Positions 62,147-64,000 of a stretch of 64,000 bases of DNA are shown here, one piece after another. The notes under the pieces were generated by a model. The model worked only from the letters and a program-made list of their open reading frames with translations. It ran no database searches and had not been told where the DNA came from. The stretch comes from Nemorincola sp044225795 (GTDB taxonomy: Bacteria > Bacteroidota > Bacteroidia > Chitinophagales > Chitinophagaceae): assembly GCA_044225795.1 (NCBI GenBank), contig JBGAIF010000002.1, forward strand, positions 434,001 to 498,000, in the 5' to 3' direction. Positions within the stretch are counted from its first letter, which is position 1, and each line of letters begins with the position of its first letter. The translations under genes and the position numbers were made by a program.

Positions 62147-63076
62147 GTGAAAAAGAGCATTCTTACATTATTGGTTCTGCTTGCGTGCATCTGTGGCTAT
62201 GCGCAGAAAGTACATTTTACCGATGTGACCAACCGATGGCATATGGAAGACAGTACCTCTACCTGCTGCACCATAACGGGCATTCAGTATACTACTAACT
62301 ACTACCTACCTGACGGCGACGTTACATTCATGGGGAATATCTACAAATCACTCATCCACTCAACCGGGTACTGCCTGGTGCGTGAAGTGGGAAACAAGGT
62401 CTATGTGGTTGGCACTTCAGATTCCATAGAAATGCTGCTTTATGATTTTGATCTTGGCCTGAATGATACTATGCGTTTTGTTTATCCGTTAGACACCTAT
62501 ACTTCGTGGGTGACCAGAACGGACTCTACGCAGATCAATGGCACCTGGTACAAAACATGGGCGTTTGATGGAATTGATGTCAATAAGGATTCTACCCGTT
62601 CAATTAAATATAACGTTATTGAAGGACTCGGCTGCACCAACGGCGCTTATTATCCGGCATGCCCCTACCCGCTTACGGCCTTCTCTGACGTGATGCTTTG
62701 CTTCAACAACAGCGACTATATCACAGGCCTAAGCAACCCGGTGATCGGCTACGCGCAGGCGCATACGCAGAGCTTTGACAATACTACCAGTTGTAAGGCT
62801 GTGGCTACCTTAAATACTTCATCGGTTGTTGCCGGAAAGGAAAATGTAGTTGTTGCGCCCAATCCCGTAGTAAGTGATAGTAAGATCATATTACCAGCCG
62901 GCGTCAAAAGTGCCCGTGTAAGTATCTATAATATGCTGGGCCAATGCGTTTACACCGTTCAGGTATGCGGAACATCCATACAGATCGGAGCAGCCATACA
63001 GTCTCCGGGCGTATACACCTTTCTTGTAACGGATAACACAAACGGCCGGATCTATTCCGGGAAATTCACAAAATAA
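62147..63076 (+). CDS. T9SS type A-sorted secreted protein
   Basis: This secreted protein has about 309 residues. The GTG at 62147 begins a clean signal peptide (MKKSILTLLVLLACICGYAQ), and the frame upstream is not signal-like. The central domain (~20-225) is Cys- and Tyr-containing with strand repeats such as YDFDLGLNDTMRF. It resembles secreted Bacteroidota proteins that describe no known enzyme. The C-terminal ~75 residues (VVVAPNPVVSDSKI, YNMLGQCVYTV, PGVYTFLVTD, YSGKFTK) are a T9SS type A sorting domain. Function is unknown. Confidence 0.87.
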   Translation: MKKSILTLLVLLACICGYAQKVHFTDVTNRWHMEDSTSTCCTITGIQYTTNYYLPDGDVTFMGNIYKSLIHSTGYCLVREVGNKVYVVGTSDSIEMLLYDFDLGLNDTMRFVYPLDTYTSWVTRTDSTQINGTWYKTWAFDGIDVNKDSTRSIKYNVIEGLGCTNGAYYPACPYPLTAFSDVMLCFNNSDYITGLSNPVIGYAQAHTQSFDNTTSCKAVATLNTSSVVAGKENVVVAPNPVVSDSKIILPAGVKSARVSIYNMLGQCVYTVQVCGTSIQIGAAIQSPGVYTFLVTDNTNGRIYSGKFTK

Positions 63077-63084
63077 CTGCGTAA

Positions 63085-63555
63085 CTATTCCACTGCGCCA
63101 AACTGCCTGAGATGGTGGATACCATGCTTGTGCAACAATTGCACCTGGTGTTCAAAGTCAAGGTTCCCGAAGAACGGGTTAGCCGTTATTTTACCAGGAT
63201 GCTGTTCATGAACAGCAAAGAAATGATCTATTTCCTCCTGCAGCTCCTTTATTGCATCGGCTTTTGTAGCGTGCCTGGTCGGCACCGGGGTGTCCGGCAT
63301 CAGTACATTAGGCGTGTTCTCAGGAAACTGTTTCTCGCTGGAAAGAAAACCCTGCATACGTGGCAGACGCTCAGCCTCGGTCACTATCTCCATAGGCACC
63401 TTGCCACTTGCTATGCGCACATAATCGCTCATATGCTCTATCATCTGCTGCACATTCATCTTGCCCCATTTGCGTGGCGCGTCAGCATCCAACTGAGATA
63501 GTATCTTAGTGTATTCGTTCCTAAGGAAATTGGCTTTGTCCTGAATATGCTCCAT
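63085..63555 (-). CDS. DUF1569 / DinB-like four-helix protein
   Basis: This 156-residue protein matches DUF1569, a member of the DinB-like four-helix superfamily often bearing metal-binding His. Visible His positions include MNVQQMIEHMSDYV near the start and HKHGIHHLRQFG at the end. In the superfamily, such residues bind a divalent metal or bacillithiol-type cofactors. The specific role is unknown. It is 24 bp downstream of the MoxR-type gene on the same strand and converges on the small T9SS gene. Confidence 0.8.
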   Translation of the reverse strand: MEHIQDKANFLRNEYTKILSQLDADAPRKWGKMNVQQMIEHMSDYVRIASGKVPMEIVTEAERLPRMQGFLSSEKQFPENTPNVLMPDTPVPTRHATKADAIKELQEEIDHFFAVHEQHPGKITANPFFGNLDFEHQVQLLHKHGIHHLRQFGAVE

Positions 63556-63579
63556 ATCTCAAAGATTAAAAAGTATGGT

Positions 63580-64000
63580 TTACAACAATTGTTTTATCAA
63601 TGCGTCCTGCGTAACCCCTTCCGCCTCAGCCTTGTAGTTCCTCAGCACACGATGACGAAGCACCGGGAGCGCCATAGCCCTAACGTCTTCGATATCGGGC
63701 GAATACTTACCCTTTAATAAGGCGTGGCATTTGGCACCCAGCACTAGGTATTGCGACGCTCTCGGTCCCGCGCCATATGCCACATATTTTTGCGCTACGG
63801 CATCAGCGGTTCCGGCACCAGGCCTTGTTTTCTGTACTAGCCCGACCGCATATTCCAATACATTATCAGGGACCGGCACACGGCGTACCAGGTCCTGGAA
63901 ATAGAGAATATCTTCTCCTCCCATCACCTTCGACAGTTCCGCAGCAACAGCGCCAGTAGTATTGCGCACGATAATGACCTCTTCGGCAAAAGAAGGATAG
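63580..64000 (-). CDS. MoxR-family AAA ATPase, C-terminal part (cut by window edge)
   Basis: Only the last ~139 codons are in the window, and the 5' part lies beyond position 64000. The visible sequence is the lid and C-terminal region of a MoxR ATPase: YPSFAEEVIIVRNTTG, then VVQK-type helices (YAVGLVQKTRP), GAGPRASQYLVLGAKCHALL and the end HRVLRNYKAEAEG. The ATP-binding motifs are not visible. MoxR ATPases act as chaperones for maturation of protein complexes, usually with VWA-domain partners encoded nearby, and none is seen here. Confidence 0.9.
   Translation of the reverse strand, partial: YPSFAEEVIIVRNTTGAVAAELSKVMGGEDILYFQDLVRRVPVPDNVLEYAVGLVQKTRPGAGTADAVAQKYVAYGAGPRASQYLVLGAKCHALLKGKYSPDIEDVRAMALPVLRHRVLRNYKAEAEGVTQDALIKQLL

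Noticed and set aside
1..64000. Mobile elements, prophage, defence islands, tRNA or rRNA genes
   Set aside because: I found no transposase, integrase, phage structural gene, restriction or CRISPR-Cas protein, and no intergenic stretch that folds like a tRNA.

Overview
This window is chromosomal DNA of a Bacteroidota bacterium, most likely a member of the Chitinophagales/Chitinophagaceae (inference). The signs are several proteins with type IX secretion (T9SS) C-terminal sorting domains of both type A and CHU_C/type B, a GldB-type gliding lipoprotein, an S46 dipeptidyl-peptidase, DUF1573 proteins, and promoter motifs of the Bacteroidota TAnnTTTG type. Shine-Dalgarno sites are mostly absent. 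I see no tRNA, rRNA, CRISPR array, phage gene or transposase.

0-21 kb is a cell-surface block read leftwards. Three giant secreted proteins (1829, 1807 and 1773 residues) each carry ALK-like glycine-rich modules, long arrays of Ig/PKD-like repeats and a T9SS sorting tail. The 1829-residue gene sits 24 bp ahead of an OmpA protein with five thrombospondin type-3 repeats. The other two are tandem paralogues, each closed by its own hairpin. An unknown secreted protein and an F420/NADP-oxidoreductase-like protein lie at the left edge.

21-35 kb is mixed housekeeping. It holds gldB and scpA, and a leftward operon (GT9 glycosyltransferase, threonylcarbamoyl-AMP synthase, CCA-adding enzyme, guanylate kinase, TMTC-like TPR membrane protein). 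It also holds three tandem DUF1573 genes, a protein-isoaspartate methyltransferase, a flavin reductase, an orphan histidine kinase and an AhpC/AhpD peroxidase pair.

35-43.5 kb carries a CHU_C-tailed secreted protein, a DPP11-like S46 peptidase, a small LolCDE/FtsX-type ABC exporter, a four-helix membrane protein and a dicarboxylate/glutamate symporter. The peptidase and the symporter are compatible with a peptide- and amino-acid-using lifestyle (inference).

43.5-57 kb contains the most unusual operon. Read leftwards it encodes split transketolase N and C subunits, a fused sugar epimerase/polyprenyl-phosphate glycosyltransferase, a SAM methyltransferase, a 1030-residue TPR/polytopic/LamG membrane protein, Era, and a PLP deaminase-like enzyme. 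A YfhO-family membrane protein is divergent from it, followed by an RsmB-type rRNA methyltransferase. I infer a lipid-linked sugar and surface glycosylation pathway. The 3' end of the rsmB-like gene and the neighbouring thioredoxin gene together contain three apparent one-base deletions.

57-64 kb holds an enoyl-CoA hydratase, MTA/SAH nucleosidase, an orphan lipoprotein, PaaZ, another T9SS protein, a DUF1569/DinB-like protein and a MoxR ATPase cut off by the window end.
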